From Rufibacter roseus (lineage in GTDB: Bacteria > Bacteroidota > Bacteroidia > Cytophagales > Hymenobacteraceae), in NCBI RefSeq assembly GCF_001647285.1, contig NZ_LRML01000007.1:1-64000 (forward strand): DNA of 64,000 bases, read 5' to 3'. A model generated the notes under the pieces. That model saw nothing but the letters and a program-made list of their open reading frames with translations. It ran no database searches and had not been told where the DNA came from. The position numbers were made by a program, and so were the translations under genes. Below, piece by piece: positions 6,633 to 15,210 of the stretch; within the stretch, counting starts at the first letter, position 1; the number at the start of each line of letters is the position of its first letter.

Positions 6633-7689
6633 TCCGCATGCGGGCTAGTTTCTCTGAGTTGACGATAGTGATTTTACCGCCGTTGATGTCAATCAATTTC
6701 TCGTCTTTGAAATCAGAGAGGGTACGGATAACGGTTTCTTTGGAGGCACCTACAATGTTAGCTAAATCTTCTCGGGAGATGGTAACCTGGAAGTTCTTTC
6801 CTTTCTCCTGTTGGTACTGCTTCTCCACCAAAAGCAAGGCTTCGGCCACGCGTTTCCGCACCGAATTGTAGGCCAGTTTGAGCAGGCGCTCTTCCCTATC
6901 GGCTAAATCACCAGAAAGTATTTTAATAAACTTGTTGGCTACGTCGCGGTTTTGGTACAGCAGTGAGTGAAATTCTTCTTTGTTAATGATCACTAACTCT
7001 GAATCTTCCAGCGCCACCGCAGATTCGCGGTAAGTTTTGTCTTCCAGCAAATCCAGATAACCAATGAACTCTCCTTCTTTGTAGAGGTTGGTAATGTATT
7101 CACGACCTTCTTCATTGGTTTTAAAGGCTTTTACTTTGCCTTTGTTCAGGAAAAACAGCGAGTGCGGATATTGACCTTCGGCAAACAGCTGTTGCTTTTT
7201 CTTGTACACTGAGATTTTGCGTTCATTTGAAATGAGGCTATCCAGCTCCTCCAACCCTTTGGCTTCCTGCATGAAGTTGTTCAGGCCTTCCGCATTCTTC
7301 TGGAAATCGGCGCGAAGGATTTCGTTTTTCTTCAGGCGCATCTCCACGGCATCCAGTAGCTCCAGATCATCAAATGGCTTGATCAGGTAATCGTCGGCGC
7401 CCAGGTTCATGCCCTTCCGGAAGTCGTCTTTCTCTGATTTTGCCGTTAAGAAAATGAAAGGAATACCAGAGGTTGCCGGAATTTTACTCAGCATGTGCAG
7501 TACGCCATACCCGTCAAGCTGTGGCATCATGATGTCGCAGATAATGAGGTCAGGCTTCTCATTCTTGGCCAGCTCCACCCCTACTTTCCCGTTCTCAGCT
7601 TCCAGAATATCATAGTTGGCTAAAGAAAGAATTTCGGCTATGTTCTCTCTTATTTCGTTGTTGTCTTCTATGAGCAGTATCTTTTTCAT
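6628..7689 (-). CDS. response regulator with receiver, cyclic-nucleotide-binding-like and CRP/FNR HTH domains
   Basis: The 353-residue regulator has a receiver domain (phospho-acceptor D52 in LIICDIMMP, conserved Lys in LIKPFDD), a linker helix, a CRP/FNR-type sensor beta-barrel about residues 155-275, and a Crp-type helix-turn-helix about 290-345 (ISREDLANIVGASKETVIRTL). It should bind DNA when phosphorylated, and it replaces the usual separate FixJ and FixK steps in a single chain. The barrel lacks the cysteine cluster of FNR, so direct oxygen sensing by an iron-sulphur centre is unlikely. It overlaps the preceding kinase gene by four bases (ATGA), so the two are translationally coupled. 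It is the output end of the minus-strand cascade that begins at 11027. Confidence 0.88.
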   Translation of the reverse strand: MKKILLIEDNNEIRENIAEILSLANYDILEAENGKVGVELAKNEKPDLIICDIMMPQLDGYGVLHMLSKIPATSGIPFIFLTAKSEKDDFRKGMNLGADDYLIKPFDDLELLDAVEMRLKKNEILRADFQKNAEGLNNFMQEAKGLEELDSLISNERKISVYKKKQQLFAEGQYPHSLFFLNKGKVKAFKTNEEGREYITNLYKEGEFIGYLDLLEDKTYRESAVALEDSELVIINKEEFHSLLYQNRDVANKFIKILSGDLADREERLLKLAYNSVRKRVAEALLLVEKQYQQEKGKNFQVTISREDLANIVGASKETVIRTLSDFKDEKLIDINGGKITIVNSEKLARMRN

Positions 7690-8918
7690 GCGGTCTGGTG
7701 TTTCTGCATTTTAATGATAAACGAGGTACCCTCACTGGCGGCGCTTTCAAATTCCAGAGTGCCGTTTAAGATATCAACGTAGCGCTTTACAATATTGAGG
7801 CCGAGGCCAGTTCCCTCATAATTAACGGCATTCCCGGCCCTGAAAAACGGTGAGAACAAGTGAGCCTGATCAGCTTCTGGAATACCAATGCCTTCATCTT
7901 TCACCGCTAAAATAACCTGCTGGTCATCGGTTTGGGTGGTAAGATAAATATTTTTACCCTCTGCGGAATATTTGCTAGCGTTGGAGAGCAGGTTGAGCAT
8001 AATGTTTTTGAGGATGTGCTTGTCTAAAGTCACTGCGCCAGAGTTGCCCTGGTGCTGGTAATGGATCTTTTGCCCTACCCGTATGTAGCCTTGCATTTCA
8101 TCAACAATCTCCTCCATGAACGGCTGCAGCTCAAAATTAGTGGGCACGTTGTAAATCTTACCTTCCTCTATGCGGCTTAAACTCAGGAAATCGTTCAGAA
8201 TGCTGGTGAGATTACTTACCGCCGACTTTATGCGAGTAACGTGCTTCTGGCGCTTATCATCGTCTTCGGTACGCTGGTATTTGCTGATGAGCGAAGCCGA
8301 GGACAAAACTGTACTCAAAGGAGTGCGGAATTCGTGCGACGCAATGGTCACAAACCTGCTTTTGAGCTCGTTCAGGTCTTTTTCCTTTTGCAAGGCTTTC
8401 CGGATTTCCTGCTGCGCCTCAAAAAGGCTTTTGTTTGTTTTCTCCAGCTTCTTGATGGCCTCGGCCAGTTCACGGGTACGGGCGGCTACCCGCTGCTCCA
8501 GCTCGGTGTTCAGTTTCTGAATCTCCACCAAGCTTTTAGCGTGCTCAATGCTGTAGCGGATAGATCGCTCCAGATCATACGGATTGATGTTACCTTTCAC
8601 CAGATAGTCAGAGGCACCCAGCTTCATGGCCTTCTCATCAGTTTCGCGGTCGGTTTGGCCAGTGAGCAGGATAAAAGGTTCGGTAGCGCCGTTTTCCAGC
8701 GCTTGGGTTATAAGCTCCAGCCCGTCATGCGCGCCCAGGCGGTAATCCACTAAATAAACATCATGCTGTTTTAGGGCTATTTTTTCCAAAGCAGCCCCAA
8801 AAGACGAAGCCCAGTCTAGCTGGTAATTGCGGGCCGGAATTTCAGAAATAATGTCGCGGGTAATGATAAAATCATCTTCATCATCATCCACAAGTAAAAT
8901 CCTTATTCTGTCAGGCAT
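7686..8918 (-). CDS. receiver-histidine kinase hybrid (REC-HisKA-HATPase)
   Basis: The 410-residue protein has an N-terminal receiver (D58 in VYLVDYRLG), a coiled coil about residues 130-185, a HisKA domain with the phospho-accepting H195 (ASHEFRTPLS), and a HATPase domain with N, G1 and G2 boxes (NLLSNASKYS, DEGIGIPE, GTGLGLNIVKRY). Having no transmembrane segment, it is cytoplasmic and can receive phosphate from an upstream kinase and relay it. I start it at ATG 8918 (MPDRIRILLVDDDED). The longer frame to 9029 reads through the AAC repeat and overlaps the upstream receiver gene. It is coupled to the receiver-CRP regulator, its likely phosphorylation target. Confidence 0.88.
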   Translation of the reverse strand: MPDRIRILLVDDDEDDFIITRDIISEIPARNYQLDWASSFGAALEKIALKQHDVYLVDYRLGAHDGLELITQALENGATEPFILLTGQTDRETDEKAMKLGASDYLVKGNINPYDLERSIRYSIEHAKSLVEIQKLNTELEQRVAARTRELAEAIKKLEKTNKSLFEAQQEIRKALQKEKDLNELKSRFVTIASHEFRTPLSTVLSSASLISKYQRTEDDDKRQKHVTRIKSAVSNLTSILNDFLSLSRIEEGKIYNVPTNFELQPFMEEIVDEMQGYIRVGQKIHYQHQGNSGAVTLDKHILKNIMLNLLSNASKYSAEGKNIYLTTQTDDQQVILAVKDEGIGIPEADQAHLFSPFFRAGNAVNYEGTGLGLNIVKRYVDILNGTLEFESAASEGTSFIIKMQKHQTA

Positions 8919-8977
8919 GGGCAGAAGCGGGTTCTTAGGGATTGAATGCAAAAAATTTAGCGCCAGATGTATGGCTT

Positions 8978-9454
8978 TTATTTGATGTTGTTGTTGTTGT
9001 TGTTGGGCAATTCCACCAGTTCCAGCCAATAATCAGCCAGGGTTCGCATCATTTCAACCAAGGAGGCAAACGTTACCGGTTTTGTGATGAAAGAGCTGAC
9101 GCCCAAATCATATGTTTTCAGAATGTCTTCCTCTGCCTTTGATGTAGTAAGCACCACCACAGGCAAATGTTTGAGGTTGTCATTCTCTTTGATTTCTTTC
9201 AGCGCCTCACGGCCATCTTTTTTGGGCATGTTCAGATCCAGAAGAATAAGGCCAGGCAGCGGGTATTTTTCTTTGTCGGCGAACCTGCCGTTGTGGAGAA
9301 GGTAATCCATTAATTCTTCTCCGTTTTCAACGAAATTAACGGTGTTGGGCAGCTTGTTTTCCTCCAGTGCCTCTTTCAACAACATGCGGTCTTCGGCATC
9401 GTCATCGGCAATAAGAATAACAATACTCTTATTTATGCTTCTGTTATCGGTCAT
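8978..9454 (-). CDS. single-domain response regulator (Rcp1-like)
   Basis: A stand-alone receiver of 158 residues with acidic pocket DDDAED, phospho-acceptor D73 in LILLDLNMPKKDG, and Thr and Lys (VLTTS, ITKPV). There is no output domain, so it probably carries phosphate between the two kinases around it. This is the receiver type normally paired with phytochrome- and PAS-kinases. The C-terminus ends in six asparagines encoded by a perfect trinucleotide repeat, which could vary in length without shifting the frame. It follows the PAS kinase by 16 bases. Confidence 0.87.
   Translation of the reverse strand: MTDNRSINKSIVILIADDDAEDRMLLKEALEENKLPNTVNFVENGEELMDYLLHNGRFADKEKYPLPGLILLDLNMPKKDGREALKEIKENDNLKHLPVVVLTTSKAEEDILKTYDLGVSSFITKPVTFASLVEMMRTLADYWLELVELPNNNNNNIK
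8987..9005. repeat. (GTT)6 microsatellite
   Basis: Six perfect GTT units on the plus strand, AAC on the coding strand, give the asparagine run at the end of the receiver gene. Length change by whole units keeps the frame. Confidence 0.8.
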
Positions 9455-9470
9455 ATTCTATTACTTTCTT

Positions 9471-11027
9471 CTATTCTTGGGGTTGTTTTACAGCCAGACT
9501 CACTATAAAAGTAGTTCCTACTCCGGGCTGACTGCGGGCGGTAATATCACCTCCGTGCCGAATGGCTATTTTACGACAAATGGCCAAACCAATACCTGAA
9601 CCTACGTATTTCTGGCCTTCCAACCGCTGAAAAATATTGAAAATTCGGTCCAGATACTTTTCGTTGAACCCTATGCCATTGTCTTGAATGAACAATTTAA
9701 CCATTTCATCGCCGGGGGTAGCGGTCAGGTGCTCCTTTAGCTGTATAAGTTCTGCCGAAATTTTGATAACCGGTTTTTCATCATCTTTTCTGAACTTAAT
9801 TGCGTTGCTGATCAGGTTCTGGAAAAGCTGGCGAATTTGTGTGGGCTCCGCTTCTATAACGGGCAAAGGCGAGCGGTTGACGGTAGCACCAGTCTGCTCA
9901 ATGGTTATCTCCAAATCAGAGAGTACCTCTGTTAAAATGGTGTCTAAGCTTACTTTTACAAAAGGCGTTGCCTTAGAGGTGACTCTGGAGAAAGCGAGCA
10001 AATCATTGATGAGGTTTTGCATGCGCGAGGCCGCATTGAGCATACGTTCCAGGTAATCTTTGCCCTGCTCGCTCAGGTTGTCCTGTTCCTTGGTGAGCAA
10101 CCTGTCACCGAAGGCTTGTATTTTACGCAACGGCTCCTGCAAGTCATGTGACGATACATAGGCAAAATCCTGCAGTTCTAAGTTACTGCGCATCAACTCA
10201 GCCGCGTACCTACGCAGCTTTTCTTCGTTCAGTTTCTGCTGGGTAATGTCATGAATAAAGCCAGTATACACTTTCCTATCTGCCAGCTGCACTTCACTTA
10301 TGCTTAAGTAAAACGGAAAAGTAGAGCCGTCTTTACGTAGCCCTGTCACTTCCCGGCCAATACCTATGATCTTTCTGTGGCCTGTCGTCTCATAGTTGTG
10401 TATGTACTTGTCGTGGCGGCTTTGGTCAGGCTCCGGCATGAGCATGTTAATGCTTTTACCCAGCAGTTCCTCAGGGTCATACCCGAAAAGCTTGGCCGCA
10501 GATGGGTTCACCATCTCCATGATGCCGCGGGTATCTATGGTGATGATGCCATCTACTGCCGCCTGTATGATAGAGGTGATTTTGTTTTCGCTTTCGCGCA
10601 GGGCCGCCTCTGCTTTTTTCAGGTTAGAAATGTCGTGCACAATGCCGGTGAAGATCTGCTTGTCATGCAGCCTTACCTCACTGATGCTAAGCAGAAACGG
10701 GAACACAGTTCCATCTTTGCGGCGCCCTAATACTTCACGGCCAATACCTATGATTTGACCAATGCCGGTGCGGTGGTAATTTTCAATGTACTGGTCGTGC
10801 AGGCTACGATCAGGCTCGGGCATCAGAATCTTGATGTTCTGCCCTATTACCTCTTCCGGCAGATAACCGAAAACTTTGGCGGCAGCCGGATTAACCGTTT
10901 CAATTGTTCCCCGTGCATCAATGGTAATTATACCATCAATAGCCGTGTCAATTATTGCCTTAAGACGAGTTTTGTCATCTATGTTCTGATGCTGTGAGAA
11001 AGTGGATTCTTCTGGGTGTTCGCTCAT
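9471..11027 (-). CDS. tandem-PAS sensor histidine kinase with FixL-like haem-PAS motifs
   Basis: The 518-residue soluble kinase has two PAS domains (about 18-130 and 140-255), a HisKA domain with H294 (YVSSHDLQEPLRK) and a HATPase domain (DNGIGFNE, GSGIGLAICRKI). Both PAS domains carry the FixL signature: a histidine in HD-x-Y (H77, H205) followed exactly 20 residues later by arginine in IIGIGR (R97, R225). These correspond in spacing to FixL H200 (haem ligand) and R220 (oxygen-sensing), so it may bind haem; this is inference. The second start (ATG 11027) is chosen because a TATCTTTG -7 box at 11053-11060 would put transcription start near 11046, leaving too little leader for ATG 11048. First gene of the cascade. 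Confidence 0.87.
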   Translation of the reverse strand: MSEHPEESTFSQHQNIDDKTRLKAIIDTAIDGIITIDARGTIETVNPAAAKVFGYLPEEVIGQNIKILMPEPDRSLHDQYIENYHRTGIGQIIGIGREVLGRRKDGTVFPFLLSISEVRLHDKQIFTGIVHDISNLKKAEAALRESENKITSIIQAAVDGIITIDTRGIMEMVNPSAAKLFGYDPEELLGKSINMLMPEPDQSRHDKYIHNYETTGHRKIIGIGREVTGLRKDGSTFPFYLSISEVQLADRKVYTGFIHDITQQKLNEEKLRRYAAELMRSNLELQDFAYVSSHDLQEPLRKIQAFGDRLLTKEQDNLSEQGKDYLERMLNAASRMQNLINDLLAFSRVTSKATPFVKVSLDTILTEVLSDLEITIEQTGATVNRSPLPVIEAEPTQIRQLFQNLISNAIKFRKDDEKPVIKISAELIQLKEHLTATPGDEMVKLFIQDNGIGFNEKYLDRIFNIFQRLEGQKYVGSGIGLAICRKIAIRHGGDITARSQPGVGTTFIVSLAVKQPQE

Positions 11028-11052
11028 GCGCGCTCTGTGATTGCTCAAGTTC

Positions 11053-11080
11053 CAAAGATAACCTTTCTACGGAACTCAAA
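11053..11080 (-). promoter_or_regulatory. promoter of the PAS-kinase cascade
   Basis: On the minus strand a TATCTTTG -7 box (11053-11060) fits the Bacteroidota TANNTTTG consensus, with TTTG at 11077-11080 as -33 element. The spacing of 16 is slightly short. Confidence 0.5.
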
Positions 11081-11131
11081 GAATGACATATGTCACCTTC
11101 TGCATAGCTGGTGCTGTCTAATTCATCGGTG

Positions 11132-11172
11132 GTGTTTTTAGCCTGTTTTTAGAAAAACGGGTCGAAAGCAGA
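11132..11172. repeat. long intergenic palindrome (degenerate family member)
   Basis: TTTTTAGCCTGTTTTT is followed by AAAAACGGGTCGAAAGCAG; the core pairs well, the outer arms poorly. It lies between divergent genes. Confidence 0.6.
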
Positions 11173-11505
11173 CGCAATTAAGAAGTAATTGCTGTCTTTC
11201 TACATGATCATCATCACCCTACAGGTCATTTATTCTCATTTAATTCTTCCTTGACCCTGTCTACTATTGCACTGAAAGTCACGGCCATTATCTACATGCT
11301 GCATCAAAATTTAGATTCTTAAACCCTAAAGCACTTTACAGAATTTGAACAATTTCAGGAACATGCTTAAAACAGTCTACCATAGCCCTCTTACCCAAAA
11401 CGTGGTCATAAATTTAGCCCCCTCCACGCATATTACCGTAAGATTATCATATACTGGTCATAAACCAGCTAACCAGCTGAACGCAGAGTAGAAAAGGAGG
11501 GAAAG

Positions 11506-12684
11506 ATGAAGCAGCATTGGAGAGTTCTATTTGCTTTAATTTATATATTATTTTTCTCAGGTGCAGCCAAGGCACAACCTGCTGTTTTCTCGCCTGCAAG
11601 GCAGGTAGAGTTGTTACGGCAGGCCCAGCAGCAGTATCAGAATATTGCCCGTTCCGGCAAGTGGAAATCTATTGATCAAAACGTATGTCTGGTGGCTTGC
11701 GAGAAAGCCGCAGAGGTGACCGGCCTTAAAAACAATCTTCAGTTAACCGGCGACTTGCCTTCTACCGTTTCAGAGCAGGATTCTTTATTTGATGATGTGC
11801 TCAAAGAGGCTGTAAAGAAGTTTCAGCGGCGGCATGGTTTGACTCCAGATGGAGTGGTAGGACCTCAGACCCTTGAAGCCCTAAACGTGCCTCCTGATCA
11901 GCGACTGGCACAAATAACCTTGAATCTGCAACGCTGGCAACAGGCGTCAACACAACCCTCTCAGCGTATGGTTTTTGTTAACCTGCCGGACTTTAAACTT
12001 TATTTGCTTGACTCAAGTGGCCAATCTATTTGGCAAACTCGTGTTATCATTGGGCGTACTGAAAAACAGCACCAGACCATTCCCATGGACAGCCTTATTA
12101 CCTATTTGGTTCTCAACCCTACGTGGACGGTACCCCAAAGTATTTTGCGCCGCGAGATCATACCTATGGTGAAAACTGACCCCAATTATTTGAGCCGGAA
12201 TAATATGGTGGTATATAGGGCGGAGGGCACTAAAAAGCACCAAGTTACTGGCAGTGAATTACTGTCTAACCCAAAAGAAGTGGCACAGGGTAAGTATTGG
12301 GTAGTTCAGCAGCCTGGCCCAAAGAACTCTCTGGGTAAAATAAAATTCATGTTTCCGAACCAGCATGACATTTACCTGCATGACACTCCGGAGCGGAGCC
12401 TGTTTAACCACCCTGTCAGAGCCTACAGTCACGGCTGTGTGCGGGTAGAAAACCCAGAAATGCTGGGTACTTACCTGCTTCAAAAGGATTGGGCAACGGT
12501 GCGCACCACCGCCCCTGAACTACAGCAAAATGCCCCTAATCAAACCATTATTTTACCTACGCCCGTTACGGTGAAGCTGGCTTATTACACCGCTTGGGTA
12601 GACCAGACGGGCCAGCTTCAGTTCAGAAATGACATTTACCAACTTGACAAGCTTAGTTCCTTACAGGTTAGTACAAAAAAATAA
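11506..12684 (+). CDS. L,D-transpeptidase (YkuD/ErfK family) with peptidoglycan-binding domain
   Basis: Exported enzyme that forms 3-3 cross-links in, or attaches proteins to, peptidoglycan. The 392 residues include a signal peptide (cleavage after AKAQ, about residue 24), a helical peptidoglycan-binding domain about 95-130 (AVKKFQRRHGLTPDGVVGPQTLEALN), then the YkuD domain with the HDTPERSLF loop and catalytic C311 in YSHGCVRVENP. This is the arrangement of the long LdtD/YcbB-like group. It is a single gene, converging on the DUF3078 gene. No specific regulator is seen. Whether it makes cross-links or has an amidase-like role cannot be told from sequence. Confidence 0.9.
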   Translation: MKQHWRVLFALIYILFFSGAAKAQPAVFSPARQVELLRQAQQQYQNIARSGKWKSIDQNVCLVACEKAAEVTGLKNNLQLTGDLPSTVSEQDSLFDDVLKEAVKKFQRRHGLTPDGVVGPQTLEALNVPPDQRLAQITLNLQRWQQASTQPSQRMVFVNLPDFKLYLLDSSGQSIWQTRVIIGRTEKQHQTIPMDSLITYLVLNPTWTVPQSILRREIIPMVKTDPNYLSRNNMVVYRAEGTKKHQVTGSELLSNPKEVAQGKYWVVQQPGPKNSLGKIKFMFPNQHDIYLHDTPERSLFNHPVRAYSHGCVRVENPEMLGTYLLQKDWATVRTTAPELQQNAPNQTIILPTPVTVKLAYYTAWVDQTGQLQFRNDIYQLDKLSSLQVSTKK

Positions 12685-12762
12685 ACTGCCTTCCCTCTGC
12701 AAAGGTAGGCAGTGGAGCAAACGGTGGCTCGCTTCATGAGCAGCAGTTGCAATTTTGTGTTT

Positions 12763-12802
12763 CTGTTTTAGACCTGTTTCTGCAAAAACAAGCCTAAAAC
12801 AG
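12763..12802. repeat. long intergenic palindrome (family member)
   Basis: CTGTTTTAGACCTG pairs with CAAGCCTAAAACAG. It lies between the convergent transpeptidase and DUF3078 genes. Confidence 0.8.
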
Positions 12803-12896
12803 GAGTAACCTTATTGGTGCTATAGGTAACGGTAAAGCTAAAAAACAGCTAGGAGGTTGCGTTTCTTTAAAACCGATGTTTACAACGCACCTAGTT

Positions 12897-13784
12897 TTAT
12901 TGCCCGGTAGAAAAACCCTGCAGCGTATACAAAACGCCTAAGCCCAAAGACTGGCTGTACTGAATGTTTGAATCTTGGTCATAGTCGTAAATGAGGTTGC
13001 CCATCAGGTTTACGTTAATGTACTTGTTCACTTTGGCAGCTAAAACTAGGTTCACCCTGTGGTCAACTCTTTTAAAACTTAACTCTTTATAATTGATAAA
13101 GGCATTATAGTGCACCTTTAAATCAACATTGGTCATAACCGTTTTCTGGTAATCTGCCTGTATCATGGCCGCCAACCACTCGGTACGAACCTTGTCTCCT
13201 TCTGGTACCCCATATCGTTCGTTCACAGCCACGTCTTCATCTAGCAAAAAGGTGAACCTAGGGGCAAAAGGGCTAAGCCGTAGCGAGAAGTTAGGGTTTG
13301 GTTTGTACTCGGCTCCTAGCGCAAAAGTCAGAAAAGCGGGTGAAAAGAAATTTGATATTAAACGGTCTGTACCAACGTCATCTACATCGTACTCGTAGCC
13401 AGGCGCAAACTGAGACAAGAAATTAGCTGAAACAAAGGTGTTCCAATCGGTTGAAAAACCGTAGCCGTACTTAGAATCCAGGAAAATCCGGTCAATGCTT
13501 TTGCGCATCCCCTCCCCTTCGTTTTTCACAATGCCATACTGCAACTGCATGGAATTGTCCCAAGAGACCCGCTCCCATTTATAGTCTGCCCTACTGTTCA
13601 GAAAAGCATTTACCGCCACTGAATTTACGCCTCCAGCTTTCCAGTTGTCGCTGAAAGAAGCTTGATTCAAATTCACTCCAGCCGAAAAACTACGTCTCCA
13701 GGTTGTATCTGCGGCGGTTTGAGCGTGGGCAAGAATGGTGTTAAAAGAAAGAAAGAGGAATAGCAGCGGTAAAATTTTATGCAT
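12897..13784 (-). CDS. DUF3078 outer-membrane beta-barrel protein
   Basis: The 295-residue protein has a signal peptide (cleavage near AHAQ) and many alternating aromatic/polar strands, ending in a short strand (LGLGVLYTLQGF) typical of outer-membrane barrels. The early motif SAGVNLNQASFSDNWKAGG is the hallmark of the DUF3078 family of Bacteroidota. ATG 13784 (MHKILPLLFLF) is preferred over 13805 because it starts the signal peptide directly. The function of the family is unknown; location in the outer membrane is inferred. It stands alone between two palindrome copies. Confidence 0.85.
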   Translation of the reverse strand: MHKILPLLFLFLSFNTILAHAQTAADTTWRRSFSAGVNLNQASFSDNWKAGGVNSVAVNAFLNSRADYKWERVSWDNSMQLQYGIVKNEGEGMRKSIDRIFLDSKYGYGFSTDWNTFVSANFLSQFAPGYEYDVDDVGTDRLISNFFSPAFLTFALGAEYKPNPNFSLRLSPFAPRFTFLLDEDVAVNERYGVPEGDKVRTEWLAAMIQADYQKTVMTNVDLKVHYNAFINYKELSFKRVDHRVNLVLAAKVNKYINVNLMGNLIYDYDQDSNIQYSQSLGLGVLYTLQGFSTGQ

Positions 13785-13971
13785 GGGGAAAGGGTATTGG
13801 TTCAAACTACATATATAATATTTTTCTTTAAAAAACTGTGGTTTTACGTCATAAACCAGCTGTAGTTTGTACCGCAGCGGAAGCCTATTTTATGGCACTA
13901 TCTGCCTTTCAGGCGTTATGCTAAAGCATATAATCAGGAGCAGAAGGAGAAGGAGAAATTCCCACAGCAAC

Positions 13972-14013
13972 AGCCGTTTTAAGGCTACTTTTCGTAAAAC
14001 AAGTCTAAAACAG
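13972..14013. repeat. long intergenic palindrome (family member)
   Basis: GCCGTTTTAAGGCTACTTTT is followed by AAAACAAGTCTAAAACAG; imperfect arms. It lies between the DUF3078 gene and the hydrolase gene. Confidence 0.65.
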
Positions 14014-14039
14014 AAAAGCTACTTCTGCGGTAGAAAAGG

Positions 14040-14822
14040 CTATACCAATTCTTCGGTTAAATTTATCTGATAGACGGGCGTTTCTTCATATCTGGAGGCT
14101 ACCACTACCTCCGTGCCCTGTGCATGCGCCTGAAACAACTCCTGCACCATTTGGGCATTGTTGTTTTCTTTTGAAAGGTGCGCCAGCAACAGGTGGCTCA
14201 TAAAAGGGGGCCGGTGGTTTAGAAACACATCTAAGGCTTGTGTATTAGACAAATGACCTTTGCCCCCTCTGATCCTGTTTTTCAGGTAATAAGGGTAGTG
14301 CCCATTGGCCAACATCTCCTCATCATAATTAGCTTCCAGAATGGCGGCGTGGCATTGCCCGAAATGATACATTAGCCTTTCGCAGGGCACTCCAATATCA
14401 GTGAACACACCCACATTGATGCTATTGCAAGAAACCACAAAACTATGTGGATCTGCGGCATCATGAAATTTTGGGAAAGCAGTAACAGACAAACTGCCTA
14501 TCTGAACCGGAACATCTGCCTGCAGTGGCATGATCAGATGCAGAGGAAGCTTTAACCTTGAATTTTGCAACGTGCCCTGGCTGATGAACACCGGCAGCTG
14601 ATACCGCTTGGCCAGTACTTCAACGCCTCTTATATGGTCTGAGTGTTCGTGTGAGACAAAAATTGCCTTTACCCGCCCCATTGACAAACCAAGACGCTGC
14701 ATTCGCTTTTCAGTTTCCCTACATGAAATGCCCACGTCAATCAGCACTGCCTCCCACTCATTCCCCACGTAATAGCAGTTGCCGTTGCTCCCCGAATTCA
14801 GCGATGTTATAAAAACGTCCAT
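14040..14822 (-). CDS. metallo-beta-lactamase-fold hydrolase, YycJ/WalJ-like
   Basis: A 260-residue cytoplasmic protein with the metal-binding motif HEHSDH (H58, H60, D62, H63), a later histidine in FHDAADPHSF, an aspartate in GVFTDIG and a C-terminal histidine in LAHLSKENN. The opening TSLNSGSNGNCYYV is characteristic of YycJ/WalJ-type proteins, which are thought to act as nucleases in DNA metabolism or cell-wall signalling. There is no WalRK pair nearby, so a wall role is not supported here. The start follows a clear promoter so closely that the mRNA may be nearly leaderless. Confidence 0.87.
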   Translation of the reverse strand: MDVFITSLNSGSNGNCYYVGNEWEAVLIDVGISCRETEKRMQRLGLSMGRVKAIFVSHEHSDHIRGVEVLAKRYQLPVFISQGTLQNSRLKLPLHLIMPLQADVPVQIGSLSVTAFPKFHDAADPHSFVVSCNSINVGVFTDIGVPCERLMYHFGQCHAAILEANYDEEMLANGHYPYYLKNRIRGGKGHLSNTQALDVFLNHRPPFMSHLLLAHLSKENNNAQMVQELFQAHAQGTEVVVASRYEETPVYQINLTEELV

Positions 14823-14828
14823 ACCTTA

Positions 14829-14859
14829 CAAAGGTACCTTTTTGTACCTTCTTATTCAA
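14829..14859 (-). promoter_or_regulatory. promoter of the YycJ-like gene
   Basis: TACCTTTG (-7) at 14829-14836 and TTG (-33) at 14857-14859 on the minus strand, spacing 20. The -7 box ends seven bases before the ATG. Confidence 0.6.
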
Positions 14860-14929
14860 CCGCCAGCCCTGCCTCGGCTCTGCCATTTCACTAATGAATT
14901 GTGAAGATCAGCCATTCAAAAATTGGTTA

Positions 14930-14970
14930 CTGTTTTTAGCCTGTTTTTCAGATATCAGCTTCAAAACTGA
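14930..14970. repeat. long intergenic palindrome (degenerate family member)
   Basis: CTGTTTTTAGCCTGTTTTTC is followed by ATCAGCTTCAAAACTGA; imperfect arms. It lies between divergent genes. Confidence 0.6.
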
Positions 14971-15162
14971 CTTTTAAAACGCTGAGGGAAATTGCAGCCC
15001 AATATTTTTCTAGCGTATAAATATTCTTAGCGTTAATGCATTAATAACTTTAGTAAAGATTGGGGTTTTCTGTAGTAGTAATCTGATTTTCACCTACACA
15101 TCAGGTTTGATTTCATCTAAAGCTTTTATAAATTTAACACTTGCCACCGATTTCAATCTTTG

Positions 15163-15205
15163 TTTCATAAAAATTATCTCTAATGAAGGATAAAATTTTA
15201 TGAAA
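15163..15205. promoter_or_regulatory. large dyad, candidate operator upstream of xylB
   Basis: TTTCATAAAAATTATC and GATAAAATTTTATGAAA are near-perfect inverted repeats about ten bases apart, directly upstream of the xylB -33 region. The position fits a repressor or activator of the xylose operon; the cognate regulator is not known. Confidence 0.45.
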
Positions 15206-15210
15206 TAGTA

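Larger units (their letters stand above)
11049..11505. other. divergent intergenic region between kinase and L,D-transpeptidase
   Basis: Holds the minus-strand promoter of the kinase cascade (11053-11080) and a degenerate palindrome (11132-11172). No small gene is visible. I found no clear TANNTTTG box for the plus-strand transpeptidase. CTGGTCATAAACCAG just upstream of that gene (11454-11468) is a short dyad of unknown meaning. Confidence 0.5.

Noticed and set aside
8170-8753. Plus-strand frames of over 100 codons opposite the receiver-kinase gene
   Set aside because: They are reverse-strand shadows of a well-supported kinase and resemble no protein.
11457-13861. Shared 14-mer GTCATAAACCAGCT upstream of the transpeptidase gene (11457-11470) and the DUF3078 gene (13848-13861)
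   Set aside because: Several 14-base matches are expected by chance in 64 kb, and the element has no dyad or promoter context in common.
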